NCBI RefSeq assembly: GCF_019355555.1
Contig: NZ_CP072141.1
Location: 659,501-723,500, forward strand
Direction: 5' to 3'
Source: Rhizobium sp. L51/94
GTDB taxonomy: Bacteria; Pseudomonadota; Alphaproteobacteria; Rhizobiales; Rhizobiaceae
Length of the DNA stretch: 64,000 nt
In this document: positions 1 through 10,475 of the stretch, piece after piece
How the letters are laid out: every line of letters begins with the position of its first letter
Position numbering within the stretch: the stretch's first letter is position 1
Notes under the pieces: generated by a model
What the model was told of the DNA's origin: nothing
Seen by the model: only the letters and a program-made list of their open reading frames with translations
The model's database searches: none
Made by a program: the position numbers and the translations under genes

Positions 1-354
1 GTCGCGGAAAGTCGTGCCTCGAACGGCGAAACGCGCAAGCGCGAGGAGGCGGCCATGCTGCTGAAATCGCTGCCGGACGCCAGTATCCTCATGCTGCTCG
101 ACGAGCGCGGCAAAGCGATGGACAGCGAGGCATTTGCTGCGCTCCTTGGCCAGTACCGGGACCAGGGCAAGCGCGACCTGACGATCGCCATCGGCGGCGC
201 GGATGGCCTCGATCCTTCGCTCTACGACAGGGCAGACAGCACGATCTGTCTCGGCAAGATGACCTGGCCACACCAGCTTGTGCGGATTCTTATTGCCGAA
301 CAGCTCTACAGGGCGGTCACCATTCTCTCCGGCCACCCCTACCATCGCGTCTGA
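1..354 (+). CDS. rlmH: 23S rRNA (pseudouridine1915-N3)-methyltransferase RlmH, 5'-truncated by window edge
   Basis: This is the C-terminal 117 codons of a SPOUT-class methyltransferase; the reading frame is open to base 1, so the start lies outside the window. RlmH methylates pseudouridine 1915 in helix 69 of 23S rRNA using S-adenosylmethionine. The visible part holds the SPOUT trefoil-knot region: a LDERGKAMDSEAFA stretch, the glycine-rich IGGADGL loop that binds the cofactor, and a C-terminal end LSGHPYHR of the kind typical of the family, where the last residues complete the active site. Full-length family members are about 155-160 residues, so roughly 40 are missing. The next gene is the envC-like gene, as in other rhizobial chromosomes. 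Confidence 0.93.
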   Translation, partial: VAESRASNGETRKREEAAMLLKSLPDASILMLLDERGKAMDSEAFAALLGQYRDQGKRDLTIAIGGADGLDPSLYDRADSTICLGKMTWPHQLVRILIAEQLYRAVTILSGHPYHRV

Positions 355-475
355 AAGTGGCGGATCGCTCACACAGCCGTGTTTTGATTTCGTCACCGAA
401 CTGGCGATATGTCTTGGCCATCGGCGGCAAATCAGCTTACGCCTTGCGCGATAGAGAAATCCTAAGCCATCCGCG

Positions 476-1957
476 ATGAAACGATCCGCCGCCCCTCTGC
501 CGCGTCTGCTCCCGCCGCCTCTCGCGGCAGGTACCCGTGCGGCCTTTTTGTGTGCAGCCGTAATGCTCGCGGCAGCTCCGGTGATCCAGGGATATCAGGC
601 GCGCGCCGAGGATGGCGCTGCCGATCCGACGTCGTCGCGGTTGCCACCGGACCAGCAAACCGCCCCCGATACAGCCACCGCAAACCCGCCGGCGCCCGAT
701 CCGGCAGCCGACCTTGCCGAAAAACGCGACCAGACACGAGCCGAACTCGATAGCCTGTCGAAGACGATCACCCTCTCTGCCGAAAAGCAGAAGCAGCTTC
801 AGGAAAGTGTAGCGGCGCTCGACAAGAGCAATGCCAGCCTGCGCCAGGCGCTGATCGATTCGGCATCGCGCCGCAAGACGATGGATCGCAAGATCGAAGA
901 CAGCGAAAGGGCGCTGACCGATCTGAAGGTCAAGGAGGGCGGCGTCCGTCGCTCGCTTCACGAACGGCGCGGTCTCCTGGCCGAGGTTTTGGCAGCGCTG
1001 GAGCGCATGGGCCGCGACCCGCCTCCGGCCCTGCTCGTCAGCCCCGACGACGCCCTCAATTCGGTGCGAAGCGCCATCCTGCTCGGCGCCGTGGTGCCCG
1101 GCATGCGCAAAGCGACTGAAAAGCTGCTTGCAGACCTCGGCGAACTGTCGACGCTGGAAGCCTCCACGGCCAAGGAAAAGGCAAACCTTTCCGCAACGCT
1201 CACGTCCAGTCTGGAGGAAGAGCGGCGTATGGATCTGCTGATCGCCGAGAACGACCGGCAGAGCAGGGAAAGCGCCGCTCAGATAGAGGACGAGCGCAAG
1301 CGTGCCGAGCAACTGGCAGGTAAGGCAACCAGCCTGGAAGGCCTTGTAGCCTCTCTCGAAAGCCAGATCGGCTCGGTGCGCAGCGCGGCAACGGCTGCCC
1401 GCGAGGAAGAACAACGCCGGCAAATGATGACCGACGAGCAGCGTGCCGAAGCCAAGGCCCTGGCCGAAAGCGGGGTGCCCGATAAAAACCGCATTGCCCC
1501 CGCATATCGATTTTCAGACCTAAAGCAGAAGCTCGAGCTGCCTGTGGCCGGTGATATTCTTCGGCACTTTGGAGACGACGACGGAACGGGACACACGGCC
1601 GCTGGCATGACGCTCGCAACCGGCCCCGGCGCGCTCGTCACGGCGCCCGCCGATGGCCTGGTGGTGTATGCCGGCGCTTTCCGCAGCTACGGCCAGATGA
1701 TCATCCTCGATACCGGCGACGGCTTCCACATGGTTCTGTCCGGAATGGACGCCATCAAGACGCGCCAGGGAAAATTTGTTTTCGCCGGAGAACCGGTTGC
1801 GGTGATGGGCGAGAAAAGAGTGGCAAGTGCGACAGCATTGGCGCTGGAAACAAACAAGCCAACGCTTTACATTGAATTGAGAAAAGACGGAAAACCGGTT
1901 GATTCCCAACCCTGGTGGACCGCAAAGGATACTGGAAAGGCACGCAATGATTCGTAG
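476..1957 (+). CDS. EnvC-like murein hydrolase activator (degenerate LytM/M23 protein)
   Basis: A 493-residue exported protein. After a basic, proline-rich start there is a hydrophobic segment (about residues 20-35) and an ARAE cleavage-like site, then a long charged coiled coil (about 75-340) and a C-terminal LytM/M23-like domain (about 355-480). Active M23 peptidases bind zinc through an H-x-n-D pair and an HxH motif. Here the first motif position reads TAAGMTLATG and the final HxH position reads LYIEL, so the zinc ligands are missing. This is the pattern of EnvC-type activators, which stimulate amidases during septum splitting rather than cutting peptidoglycan themselves. The 3' end overlaps ctpA by 11 bases, suggesting co-translation. 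Role inferred from the family. Confidence 0.88.
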   Translation: MKRSAAPLPRLLPPPLAAGTRAAFLCAAVMLAAAPVIQGYQARAEDGAADPTSSRLPPDQQTAPDTATANPPAPDPAADLAEKRDQTRAELDSLSKTITLSAEKQKQLQESVAALDKSNASLRQALIDSASRRKTMDRKIEDSERALTDLKVKEGGVRRSLHERRGLLAEVLAALERMGRDPPPALLVSPDDALNSVRSAILLGAVVPGMRKATEKLLADLGELSTLEASTAKEKANLSATLTSSLEEERRMDLLIAENDRQSRESAAQIEDERKRAEQLAGKATSLEGLVASLESQIGSVRSAATAAREEEQRRQMMTDEQRAEAKALAESGVPDKNRIAPAYRFSDLKQKLELPVAGDILRHFGDDDGTGHTAAGMTLATGPGALVTAPADGLVVYAGAFRSYGQMIILDTGDGFHMVLSGMDAIKTRQGKFVFAGEPVAVMGEKRVASATALALETNKPTLYIELRKDGKPVDSQPWWTAKDTGKARNDS

Positions 1958-3269
1958 GGCTTCTCTTGTCGTCATCGGCGCATTGATGGGTGCGACCGCC
2001 ATGGGCGTCATTTACTCAGCGGGAGTCCCGGCGGAAGCTGCGAGCGGTTCCACGTATAAGGAATTGTCGGTATTCGGCGATGTCTTCGAGAGGGTTCGGG
2101 CGCAATACGTTACGCCTCCCCAGGAAGACAAGCTCATCGAGGCGGCCATCAATGGCATGCTTGCCTCGCTCGATCCGCATTCGAGCTACATGAATGCCAA
2201 GGATGCCCAGGACATGCGCACCCAGACCAAGGGTGAGTTTGGCGGTCTCGGCATCGAGGTAACGATGGAGAAGGACCAGATCAAGGTCGGCTCCACGATC
2301 GAGAATACCCCCGCCGACAAGGCCGGCGTCAAGGCTGGCGACTTCATCACCGCAATCGACGGATCGCCTGTAAAGGGCCTGAAACTCGAAGATGCCGTGC
2401 TGAAGATGCGCGGCGAGGTCAAGACGCCGATCAAGCTGACACTGCAGCGCGTCGGTGTCGATAAGCCGATCGAACTGACGATTGTCCGCGACATCATCCC
2501 GGTCGCCGCCGTCCGCTCGCATGTCGAAAACGATGTCGGCTACATCCGGATCCTGCAGTTTACCGAGAAGACCACACCGGATCTCGAAGCTGCCATCCAG
2601 AAGATCAAGCAGACCGTGCCAGCCGACAAGCTCAAGGGCTATGTCCTCGACCTGCGCCTCAACCCGGGCGGCTTGCTCGACCAGGCGATCAACGTCTGCG
2701 ACGACGTCCTGGAGCGTGGCGAAGTGGTCTCGACCCGCGGCCGTAACCCGGACGAAACCCGCCGCTACAACGCCGGTCCGGGCGATCTGACAGACGGCAA
2801 GCCGATCATCGTGCTGATCAATGGCGGCTCCGCCTCCGCATCGGAAATCGTTGCAGGCGCCCTGCAAGACCTGCGCCGTGCCACGATCCTCGGCACGCGC
2901 TCCTTCGGCAAGGGGTCGGTCCAGACGATCATCCCGCTCGGTGAGAACGGTGCCTTGCGCCTGACCACGGCGCTCTATTACACGCCATCGGGCCGCTCGA
3001 TCCAGGGCACCGGCATCACGCCTGACATCAAGGTCGACGAGCCGCTGCCGGACGATCTCAAGGGCAAGATGGTCTCCGAAGGCGAATCCACCCTGCGCGG
3101 TCACATCAAGGGCCAGTCTGAAACCGACGAAGGATCGGGCTCGGAAGCCTATGTGCCACCGGAGGTCAAGGACGACGTTCAGCTGAACTACGCGCTCGAC
3201 CTGCTACGTGGCGTCAAGAAAGACCCCGCCTTCCCGCCAAATCCGGACAAGGCTGTAGTCGCCAAGTAA
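1947..3269 (+). CDS. ctpA: C-terminal processing peptidase CtpA (S41 family)
   Basis: A 440-residue carboxy-terminal protease. It has an N-terminal signal/anchor segment (residues about 5-30), a PDZ domain around residues 95-175 that holds the substrate C-terminus, and an S41 peptidase domain. The serine-lysine dyad is visible in GSASASEI and SFGKGSVQ: by spacing to E. coli Tsp the nucleophile is Ser297 and the base Lys322 (25 residues apart, as in Tsp). The start at 1947 is preferred over an upstream in-frame ATG at 1899 because GGAAAGG lies six bases upstream and the signal peptide follows directly. It overlaps the envC-like gene, so the two envelope proteins are probably made together. Expected location: periplasm, inner-membrane anchored. 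Confidence 0.95.
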   Translation: MIRRASLVVIGALMGATAMGVIYSAGVPAEAASGSTYKELSVFGDVFERVRAQYVTPPQEDKLIEAAINGMLASLDPHSSYMNAKDAQDMRTQTKGEFGGLGIEVTMEKDQIKVGSTIENTPADKAGVKAGDFITAIDGSPVKGLKLEDAVLKMRGEVKTPIKLTLQRVGVDKPIELTIVRDIIPVAAVRSHVENDVGYIRILQFTEKTTPDLEAAIQKIKQTVPADKLKGYVLDLRLNPGGLLDQAINVCDDVLERGEVVSTRGRNPDETRRYNAGPGDLTDGKPIIVLINGGSASASEIVAGALQDLRRATILGTRSFGKGSVQTIIPLGENGALRLTTALYYTPSGRSIQGTGITPDIKVDEPLPDDLKGKMVSEGESTLRGHIKGQSETDEGSGSEAYVPPEVKDDVQLNYALDLLRGVKKDPAFPPNPDKAVVAK

Positions 3270-3305
3270 GACGTCGTATAGTAGGACGTCGCCAAGACAG
3301 AAAAT

Positions 3306-3334
3306 GGCGCCGGGCTGGAAACAGACCCGGCGCC
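3306..3334 (+). terminator. Hairpin after ctpA, possible terminator
   Basis: Two arms, GGCGCCGGG at 3306-3314 and CCCGGCGCC at 3326-3334, form a perfect 9-bp stem with an 11-base loop, just past the ctpA stop. There is no clear T-run after it, so termination is likely but not certain. Confidence 0.4.
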
Positions 3335-3362
3335 TTCACGACGCGGAACGACGATTTCCGAT

Positions 3363-4574
3363 GTGGGGCGGACAAGGAAATTGGGAACGGACCTACACGC
3401 ACCGCTGGGACAGAACCGCCCGCCTCGCCGCAATAGGCGCCTGCCGCCGGTGGGCCGTATGCTGGCAGCCCTCTGCCTGATCGCAATCGCCGGCTTCTCC
3501 CTCTACACCGCGCTGATCCGCGATCCCTTCCAAAAATCTCCCCCCGTCGAAACCGCCGCCAAGGCACCGCCACCGGCTGAAACCGGGGATACGCCGTCGG
3601 AGGATGCGGCAGCCGTGTCGACGGGCATGCCGCAGGCAGACCCGCAATCCGGCGCCAACGTCGAGCGCAACCTCACCGGCGACGGTTCTGTTGTGACAAC
3701 CTACACGCCAAAGCCGCGGGACGGCTCAGGGCCGGTCCTCGTCAGGGCCAACCAGATCGGCCAGGATCCCCGCATGGCGGCAACGCCCAATGATGCGTTG
3801 CTGGAAAACTCACCGTTCGGCCGGCTCCCCATCACCTCTCCCGCCGGCCTGCGGCCGATGGATCAATATGCGCGGCCCTGGTCCGGCGCCCACGGCACGC
3901 GCATCGCCATCGTCGTTGGCGGCCTCGGCCTCAGCCAGACCGGTACGCAGCGGGCCATAAAGCAGCTGCCGGAGGAAGTAACCCTTGCCTTTGCGGCCAG
4001 CGGCAACAGCCTGCAGCGCTGGATGCAGGACGCCCGTCGCAGCGGCCACGAAATCCTGCTGCAGGTACCGCTGGAGCCCTTCGATTATCCGGCCAACAAC
4101 CCCGGTGCCGATACGTTGTTGACATCGCAGCCAGCGGCGAAAAACGTCGAAAACCTGCACAAGGCGATGGCTGAAATCACCAATTACACCGGCATCATGA
4201 ATTATCTCGGCGGCCGCTTTCTGTCGAACCCGACCGCTTTGGAACCGGTTCTGCGCGATGTCGGCAAACGCGGCCTGCTATTCCTTGACGATGGCTCATC
4301 TGCGCAATCGAAATCCGGCACGATCGCCAAGGCGCTCGCCGTGCCGTATGCTTTTGCCGACATCCAGCTGGACAGCGAACTGAATGGCGACGCGATCACC
4401 CGGAAACTGGACGAGCTTGAGCGTATCGCCCGCCGCAACGGCTCGGCAATCGGCGTCGCATCCGCATTCGACGAAAGTGTCGACGCAATTTCCGCCTGGA
4501 GCGAGAATGCCGCAACGCGCGGCATCGAGATCGTTTCCGTCTCGGCGCTCGCCAACGATCCGAAACATCCCTGA
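3363..4574 (+). CDS. Divergent polysaccharide deacetylase family protein (YibQ-like)
   Basis: A protein of about 403 residues. It has a basic N-terminus, one membrane segment (about residues 33-50), a long proline/alanine-rich linker, and a C-terminal divergent NodB-like deacetylase domain (from about residue 180; note IAIVVGGLGLS, ILLQVPLEPFDYP and MNYLGGRF). The family resembles polysaccharide deacetylases, but its substrate is not established. It sits between ctpA and rppH, nine bases ahead of rppH, in the usual rhizobial order. The start is uncertain: GTG at 3363 is the longest choice, and a TTG at 3381 preceded by AAGG is a shorter alternative. Membrane-anchored, facing the periplasm, by inference from the anchor. 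Confidence 0.85.
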   Translation: MGRTRKLGTDLHAPLGQNRPPRRNRRLPPVGRMLAALCLIAIAGFSLYTALIRDPFQKSPPVETAAKAPPPAETGDTPSEDAAAVSTGMPQADPQSGANVERNLTGDGSVVTTYTPKPRDGSGPVLVRANQIGQDPRMAATPNDALLENSPFGRLPITSPAGLRPMDQYARPWSGAHGTRIAIVVGGLGLSQTGTQRAIKQLPEEVTLAFAASGNSLQRWMQDARRSGHEILLQVPLEPFDYPANNPGADTLLTSQPAAKNVENLHKAMAEITNYTGIMNYLGGRFLSNPTALEPVLRDVGKRGLLFLDDGSSAQSKSGTIAKALAVPYAFADIQLDSELNGDAITRKLDELERIARRNGSAIGVASAFDESVDAISAWSENAATRGIEIVSVSALANDPKHP

Positions 4575-4583
4575 CCGGAGGAT

Positions 4584-5129
4584 ATGATGAGCAAGAATCC
4601 TAATCCCGTAAAAGCCGAGGACCTGCCTTATCGCCCCTGCGTCGGGGTGATGATCCTCAACGCCGAGGGCCTCGTCTGGGCCGGCCGGCGCATTCCCATC
4701 GGCAATTCCGAATATGATGGCTCGGAAAATCTCTGGCAGATGCCGCAAGGCGGCATCGACGAGGGCGAAGATCCGCTGGAAGCGGCCTATCGCGAACTCT
4801 ACGAGGAGACGGGGATGAAAACCGTCACCCTGCTTGCCGAAGCCAGCGACTGGATCAACTACGATCTGCCACCCGAACTGATCGGCATCGGCCTGAGGGG
4901 GAGGTTTCGCGGCCAGACACAGCGCTGGTTCGCCTTCCGCTTCGATGGCGACGAAAGCGAGATCGCCATCAACCCGCCACCCGGCGGCCACGAGCCGGAA
5001 TTCGACCAGTGGGAATGGAAGCCTATGGAGGAATTGCCGGAACTGATCGTCACCTTCAAGCGTGGCGTCTACGAGCGCGTCGTTGCCGAATTCCGCCATC
5101 TGGCCACACTTGGCAAGAGCAGCGACTGA
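4584..5129 (+). CDS. rppH: RNA 5'-pyrophosphohydrolase RppH (Nudix)
   Basis: A 181-residue Nudix hydrolase of the RppH/IalA group. RppH removes pyrophosphate from the 5' triphosphate end of mRNAs and so starts RNase E-dependent decay. The Nudix box is intact: [20 protein letters not shown] followed by TGM matches Gx5Ex7REUxEExGU. The N-terminal [11 protein letters not shown] and the WQMPQGGI approach to the box are typical of this group. Rhizobial and Bartonella members are also called invasion-associated protein A. A double ATG (4584 and 4587) leaves the start open by one codon; GGAGG lies seven bases before the first. It follows the YibQ-like gene closely and is probably in the same operon. 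Confidence 0.94.
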   Translation: MMSKNPNPVKAEDLPYRPCVGVMILNAEGLVWAGRRIPIGNSEYDGSENLWQMPQGGIDEGEDPLEAAYRELYEETGMKTVTLLAEASDWINYDLPPELIGIGLRGRFRGQTQRWFAFRFDGDESEIAINPPPGGHEPEFDQWEWKPMEELPELIVTFKRGVYERVVAEFRHLATLGKSSD

Positions 5130-5176
5130 TCGACGTTGCCTGAAGCACAATCGGTATAGCTCTACCCTATAACGCC

Positions 5177-5200
5177 AGACCCCGGCAAAAGCCGGGGTCT
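5177..5200. terminator. Shared terminator hairpin between rppH and trcR
   Basis: Arms AGACCCCGGC (5177-5186) and GCCGGGGTCT (5191-5200) make a perfect 10-bp stem around an AAAA loop. It lies between two convergent genes and can serve both. Confidence 0.75.
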
Positions 5201-5225
5201 GATACATGCAAACATCGATAAGACC

Positions 5226-5924
5226 TCAGTACTGGTCTTCGTCCTCGTCCTTCGGGGCGCGAAGGGACTTGAGCTTGGCGAAGACGGCATCGGCGTCGAT
5301 CGCCTTTTCCTTTTCTTCGCGCTCGTAGGAGAATGGCAGCTTTTCGGTTTCCTGCGACGGCTGCAGGGTTGCGCCGAGTTCGGCAGCTGTCGGCAGCGGA
5401 CGGCCCTTGGCAGCCTTCTCGACTTCCATGTCGAGGTCGATCTGGCTGCATAGACCGAGCGTCACCGGATCCATTGGCGCAAGGTTGGTCGAATTCCAGT
5501 GGGTGCGGTCACGGATCTGCTCGATCGTCGACTTGGTGGTGCCGACCAGGCGCGAGATCTGCGCGTCCTTCAGTTCCGGGTGATTGCGCACCAGCCAGAG
5601 GATCGCATTGGGGCGGTCCTGGCGCTTCGACACCGGCGTATAACGCGGGCCGCGACGCTTGGATTCCGGAACGCGCACTTTCGGTTCGGAAAGCTTCAGC
5701 TTGTAATCCGGCTTGCCTTCGGCGCGGGCGATTTCCTCGCGCGACAGCTGGCCGGTGGAAATCGGGTCGAGGCCCTTGATGCCCTGCGAGGCTTCGCCAT
5801 CGGCAATGGCTTTGACTTCCAGCGGGTGAAGCTTGCAAAACTGCGCGATCTGTTCGAACGACAAGGCGGTGTTGTCGACAAGCCAGATGGCCGTAGCTTT
5901 CGGCATAAGCAGTTGTTGAGCCAT
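5226..5924 (-). CDS. trcR: DUF1013 family cell-cycle transcriptional regulator (TrcR type)
   Basis: A 232-residue alphaproteobacterial protein of the DUF1013 family, often called TrcR. Two helix-turn-helix-like stretches are visible: TALSFEQIAQFCKLHPLEVKAI near residues 18-40, and DAQISRLVGTTKSTIEQIRDR near 120-140. Between them is a basic linker (KVRVPESKRRGPRY) and after them an acidic tail ending DEDEDQY. This fits a DNA-binding regulator, but its target is not visible from sequence. AAGGA lies about nine bases before the start. It converges with rppH across a strong hairpin and is divergent from acs. The family name is recognised from sequence motifs; function is by family. Confidence 0.88.
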   Translation of the reverse strand: MAQQLLMPKATAIWLVDNTALSFEQIAQFCKLHPLEVKAIADGEASQGIKGLDPISTGQLSREEIARAEGKPDYKLKLSEPKVRVPESKRRGPRYTPVSKRQDRPNAILWLVRNHPELKDAQISRLVGTTKSTIEQIRDRTHWNSTNLAPMDPVTLGLCSQIDLDMEVEKAAKGRPLPTAAELGATLQPSQETEKLPFSYEREEKEKAIDADAVFAKLKSLRAPKDEDEDQY

Positions 5925-6156
5925 GGGTATAGTCCTTCTGTCCGTCCGCGCCGGGGTCGCGGTCCGTGGGTGTTTTCACCACTGATGTCCGGGAAATGAC
6001 GCCCTGTATATCCTCAGTGCCGCATAATTGCAATTCTTTGCGGATGAAATGCTCTTTGTCCAATGGACGCCGTATCTTAAGGTGCTATCTGTGGGGACAA
6101 AGACCGCAGTTTTTGTGAAAAAACGCGGGCCTAGCCGGACATTTCGAGGAGGAATC

Positions 6157-8115
<1,959 letters not shown>

Positions 8116-8208
8116 CGACAGTGGTCTTACCTCTTGCGCTTCCGGACGCTGGCGGAACCAATCCTGTACCAGTTCGTTAGCTGATTAGAAGTTCAAAGGA
8201 GAAGTCAC

Positions 8209-8424
8209 ATGGGTAGCACATCAGACAAGGCCTCGGGTCTCGCCAATGAAGCCGTCGGCAACGTCAAGCAGGGCGTTGGCAAGCTTGTCGGCAACGAAAA
8301 GCTGCAGGCTGAGGGCAAGCTGCAGGAAATAAAGGGCGAAGGCCAGCAGGCACTTGGCGACGCCAAGGACACCGTCAAGGACGGCGCCGCAGCAGCTTCG
8401 GACTACGCCAACAAGAAGCTCTGA
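8209..8424 (+). CDS. CsbD-family stress-associated protein
   Basis: A 71-residue hydrophilic, alanine/lysine/glycine-rich protein. The repeating [19 protein letters not shown] and [16 protein letters not shown] units are the CsbD/YjbJ signature. These proteins are abundant under general stress in many bacteria; their biochemical function is not established. AAAGGAGAAG lies just upstream of the ATG, a strong ribosome site, and a clear terminator follows, so this is a monocistronic gene. The acs stop is 93 bases upstream. Confidence 0.92.
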   Translation: MGSTSDKASGLANEAVGNVKQGVGKLVGNEKLQAEGKLQEIKGEGQQALGDAKDTVKDGAAAASDYANKKL

Positions 8425-8447
8425 GCTTTCTAGAGACACAGAATTTT

Positions 8448-8479
8448 AAAAGGACGGGGATCGCATCTCCGTCCTTTTT
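8448..8479 (+). terminator. Rho-independent terminator of the csbD-like gene
   Basis: AAAAGGACGG (8448-8457) pairs with CCGTCCTTTT (8469-8478), followed by a short T-run. It lies 24 bases past the CsbD stop. Confidence 0.85.
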
Positions 8480-8619
8480 GCATTCGGAGCGGAAGTGTCG
8501 TGACTGCCTGAGCATGGTCGAAGCAGGCCCCTTCTATAAACCGGCAGATATGTCAACCTCGCCATGCAACCTTTTCTGCACTGGCGCATTGTATAGGCAG
8601 GAAAACAAGGAAGATCACA

Positions 8620-8730
8620 ATGACCGATTATGATGTAAACCAGCTCAAGTCCTCTTGCTTCACAGCCATCGTATTCATGAGCGTTGCTGCTGTTGCTCTC
8701 GGCCTGATGTTCCACCTCGTCAACGCCTGA
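8620..8730 (+). CDS. Small single-pass membrane protein, 36 residues, unknown function
   Basis: A short open frame, below usual gene-calling cut-offs. It begins MTDYDVNQLKSS and then has one hydrophobic helix (about residues 13-33, with CFTAIVFMSVAAVALGLMF) and ends HLVNA. A ribosome site ACAAGGAAG lies about seven bases before the ATG, and the gene has its own space between the csbD terminator and the asd upstream region. I do not recognise the family. A single inner-membrane helix with a short cytoplasmic N-terminus is the simplest reading. A longer frame on the opposite strand (8446-8715) has no ribosome site or recognisable features and is taken as a shadow. Confidence 0.55.
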   Translation: MTDYDVNQLKSSCFTAIVFMSVAAVALGLMFHLVNA

Positions 8731-9256
8731 TTACGGAAGTCGCTATACTCGGCGACTGACAACGTTTACTTCGCCACCAATACTGGCGATTAGCATTCCA
8801 TAGGTCGGCGCGGCTCATCTCTGAGATTTGACGATGGAAATGCAAGAAGAAAAACCATTACATTATTTATGCGACCCGCCGCGCTAACGAGCGTGTAACT
8901 ATTGCAGTACGATGCAGGAAATCCGTTGCGTCAGCATCTTATGCAGCTTGGTGGGCATTGACCTCTTTCACGGCTGGACTCTTGACTCTTTCGCAAAACA
9001 TTTTATTACCTGCGACGGAATAGGAAGACGGTCCATGGCTCGTTTCGAACAGATCCGCGACTGCGACCGCCTGGCAGCCCCTGCCGGGTCGCATAGCCGT
9101 TTTCCGATATCTTCCAACACCAAGGCCAAAACCACGACGAAAACCGTCTGACGTTTCCTGGCCTGCCGCTCTCTCCCCGGCTCGGCTGGGGACAGGGAAC
9201 CGCTGATCGCGGCTCCCCCTCACCGGATAGCGGAGAGATGAGAAAGAGAGCATAAA
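8731..9256. other. 526-base stretch with no convincing gene
   Basis: A 79-codon plus-strand frame at 8912-9151 looks non-coding: its composition is not protein-like and it has no clear ribosome site. Near the end, TCCCCGGC and GCTGGGGA (about 9174-9192) can form an imperfect hairpin about 70 bases before asd, which may be part of the asd 5' leader. I see nothing else. Confidence 0.4.
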
Positions 9257-10291
9257 ATGGGTTTCAAAGTCGCAATCGCAGGCGCTACCGGCAATGTCGG
9301 TCGTGAAATGCTCAACATCCTCTCCGAACGCGGCTTTCCCGCCGACGAAGTCGTGGCGCTGGCCTCGGCCCGCAGCCAGGGAACGGAAGTGTCGTTCGGC
9401 GACCGGACGCTGAAGGTCCAGAACCTCGAAAACTACAATTTTGCCGATACCGACATCTGCCTGATGTCGGCCGGCGGCGAAATCTCTAAGAAGTGGTCGC
9501 CGAAGATCGGTGCGCAGGGCTGCGTCGTCATCGATAATTCGTCGGCCTGGCGCTACGATCAGGACGTGCCGCTGATCGTGCCGGAAGTGAATGCCGACGC
9601 TATCGACATGTTCACCCGCCGCAACATCATTGCCAATCCCAATTGCTCGACTGCACAGCTTGTCGTCGCCCTGAAGCCGCTGCATGATTTTGCCAAGATC
9701 AAGCGCATCGTCGTATCGACCTACCAGTCGGTGTCGGGCGCCGGCAAGGATGGCATGGACGAACTGTTCAACCAGACACGCGCTGTCTTCGTTGCCGATC
9801 CGATGGCCAACAAGAAGTTTCCAAAGCGCATCGCCTTCAACGTAATCCCGCACATCGATGTGTTCATGGAAGACGGCTACACGAAGGAAGAGTGGAAGGT
9901 GCTGGCCGAAACCAAGAAGATCCTCGATCCGAAGATCAGGGTGACCTGCACGGCCGTGCGCGTTCCGGTCTTCATCGGCCACTCGGAATCAGTCAATATC
10001 GAGTTCGAGAACGAAATTAGCGCCGATCAGGCGCGCGACATCCTGCGCGAAGCGCCCGGCTGCATCGTCATCGACAAGCACGAGGACGGCGGCTACATGA
10101 CGCCATACGAATCGGCCGGCGAGGACGCGACCTATATCTCGCGCATCCGTGAGGACGCGACCGTCGAGAATGGCCTCAACATCTGGGTCGTCTCCGACAA
10201 CCTTCGCAAGGGTGCCGCCCTGAACGCCATCCAGATCGCCGAGCTGTTGATCAATCGCGGGCTCATCAAGCCCCGCAAGCAGGCCGCCTGA
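9257..10291 (+). CDS. asd: Aspartate-semialdehyde dehydrogenase
   Basis: A 344-residue NADPH-dependent enzyme that reduces aspartyl phosphate to aspartate semialdehyde, the branch point to lysine/diaminopimelate, threonine and methionine. The N-terminal Rossmann motif is GATGNVGREML (residues 9-19). The catalytic cysteine is Cys130 in NPNCST, and SVSGAGKDGMDEL follows as expected. The start at 9257 fits the family N-terminus MGFKVAIAGATG. A strong terminator follows. Diaminopimelate feeds peptidoglycan, and the next gene downstream is a lytic transglycosylase, though the terminator suggests separate transcription. Confidence 0.97.
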   Translation: MGFKVAIAGATGNVGREMLNILSERGFPADEVVALASARSQGTEVSFGDRTLKVQNLENYNFADTDICLMSAGGEISKKWSPKIGAQGCVVIDNSSAWRYDQDVPLIVPEVNADAIDMFTRRNIIANPNCSTAQLVVALKPLHDFAKIKRIVVSTYQSVSGAGKDGMDELFNQTRAVFVADPMANKKFPKRIAFNVIPHIDVFMEDGYTKEEWKVLAETKKILDPKIRVTCTAVRVPVFIGHSESVNIEFENEISADQARDILREAPGCIVIDKHEDGGYMTPYESAGEDATYISRIREDATVENGLNIWVVSDNLRKGAALNAIQIAELLINRGLIKPRKQAA

Positions 10292-10324
10292 GAGGACTAC
10301 TTTTTATAAAGGTCTAGCCTATAT

Positions 10325-10359
10325 AACCCTGCGGTTCGCTTGCGAACGGCGGGGTTTTT
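10325..10359 (+). terminator. Rho-independent terminator of asd
   Basis: AACCCTGC plus GGTTCGC on the left pairs with GCGAAC and GGCGGGGTT on the right (one G-T pair, one bulge), followed by TTTTTC. It lies 34 bases past the asd stop. Confidence 0.8.
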
Positions 10360-10475
10360 CACGGATACCGGAGGTCGGGCGGCAGCGTCCACGCCCGAGG
10401 GATGGTTTTGGACGGATCAAAAGGACATCGGACGTTGGCGGGGCCGGCGCGGATGTCGAAACACAGGGACGAGGA

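Noticed and set aside
6028..6156. Upstream extension of acs
   Set aside because: ATG 6157 has a strong ribosome site and matches the family N-terminus; the extension resembles untranslated leader.
8912..9151. 79-codon frame upstream of asd
   Set aside because: No ribosome site, non-protein composition, no recognisable motif.
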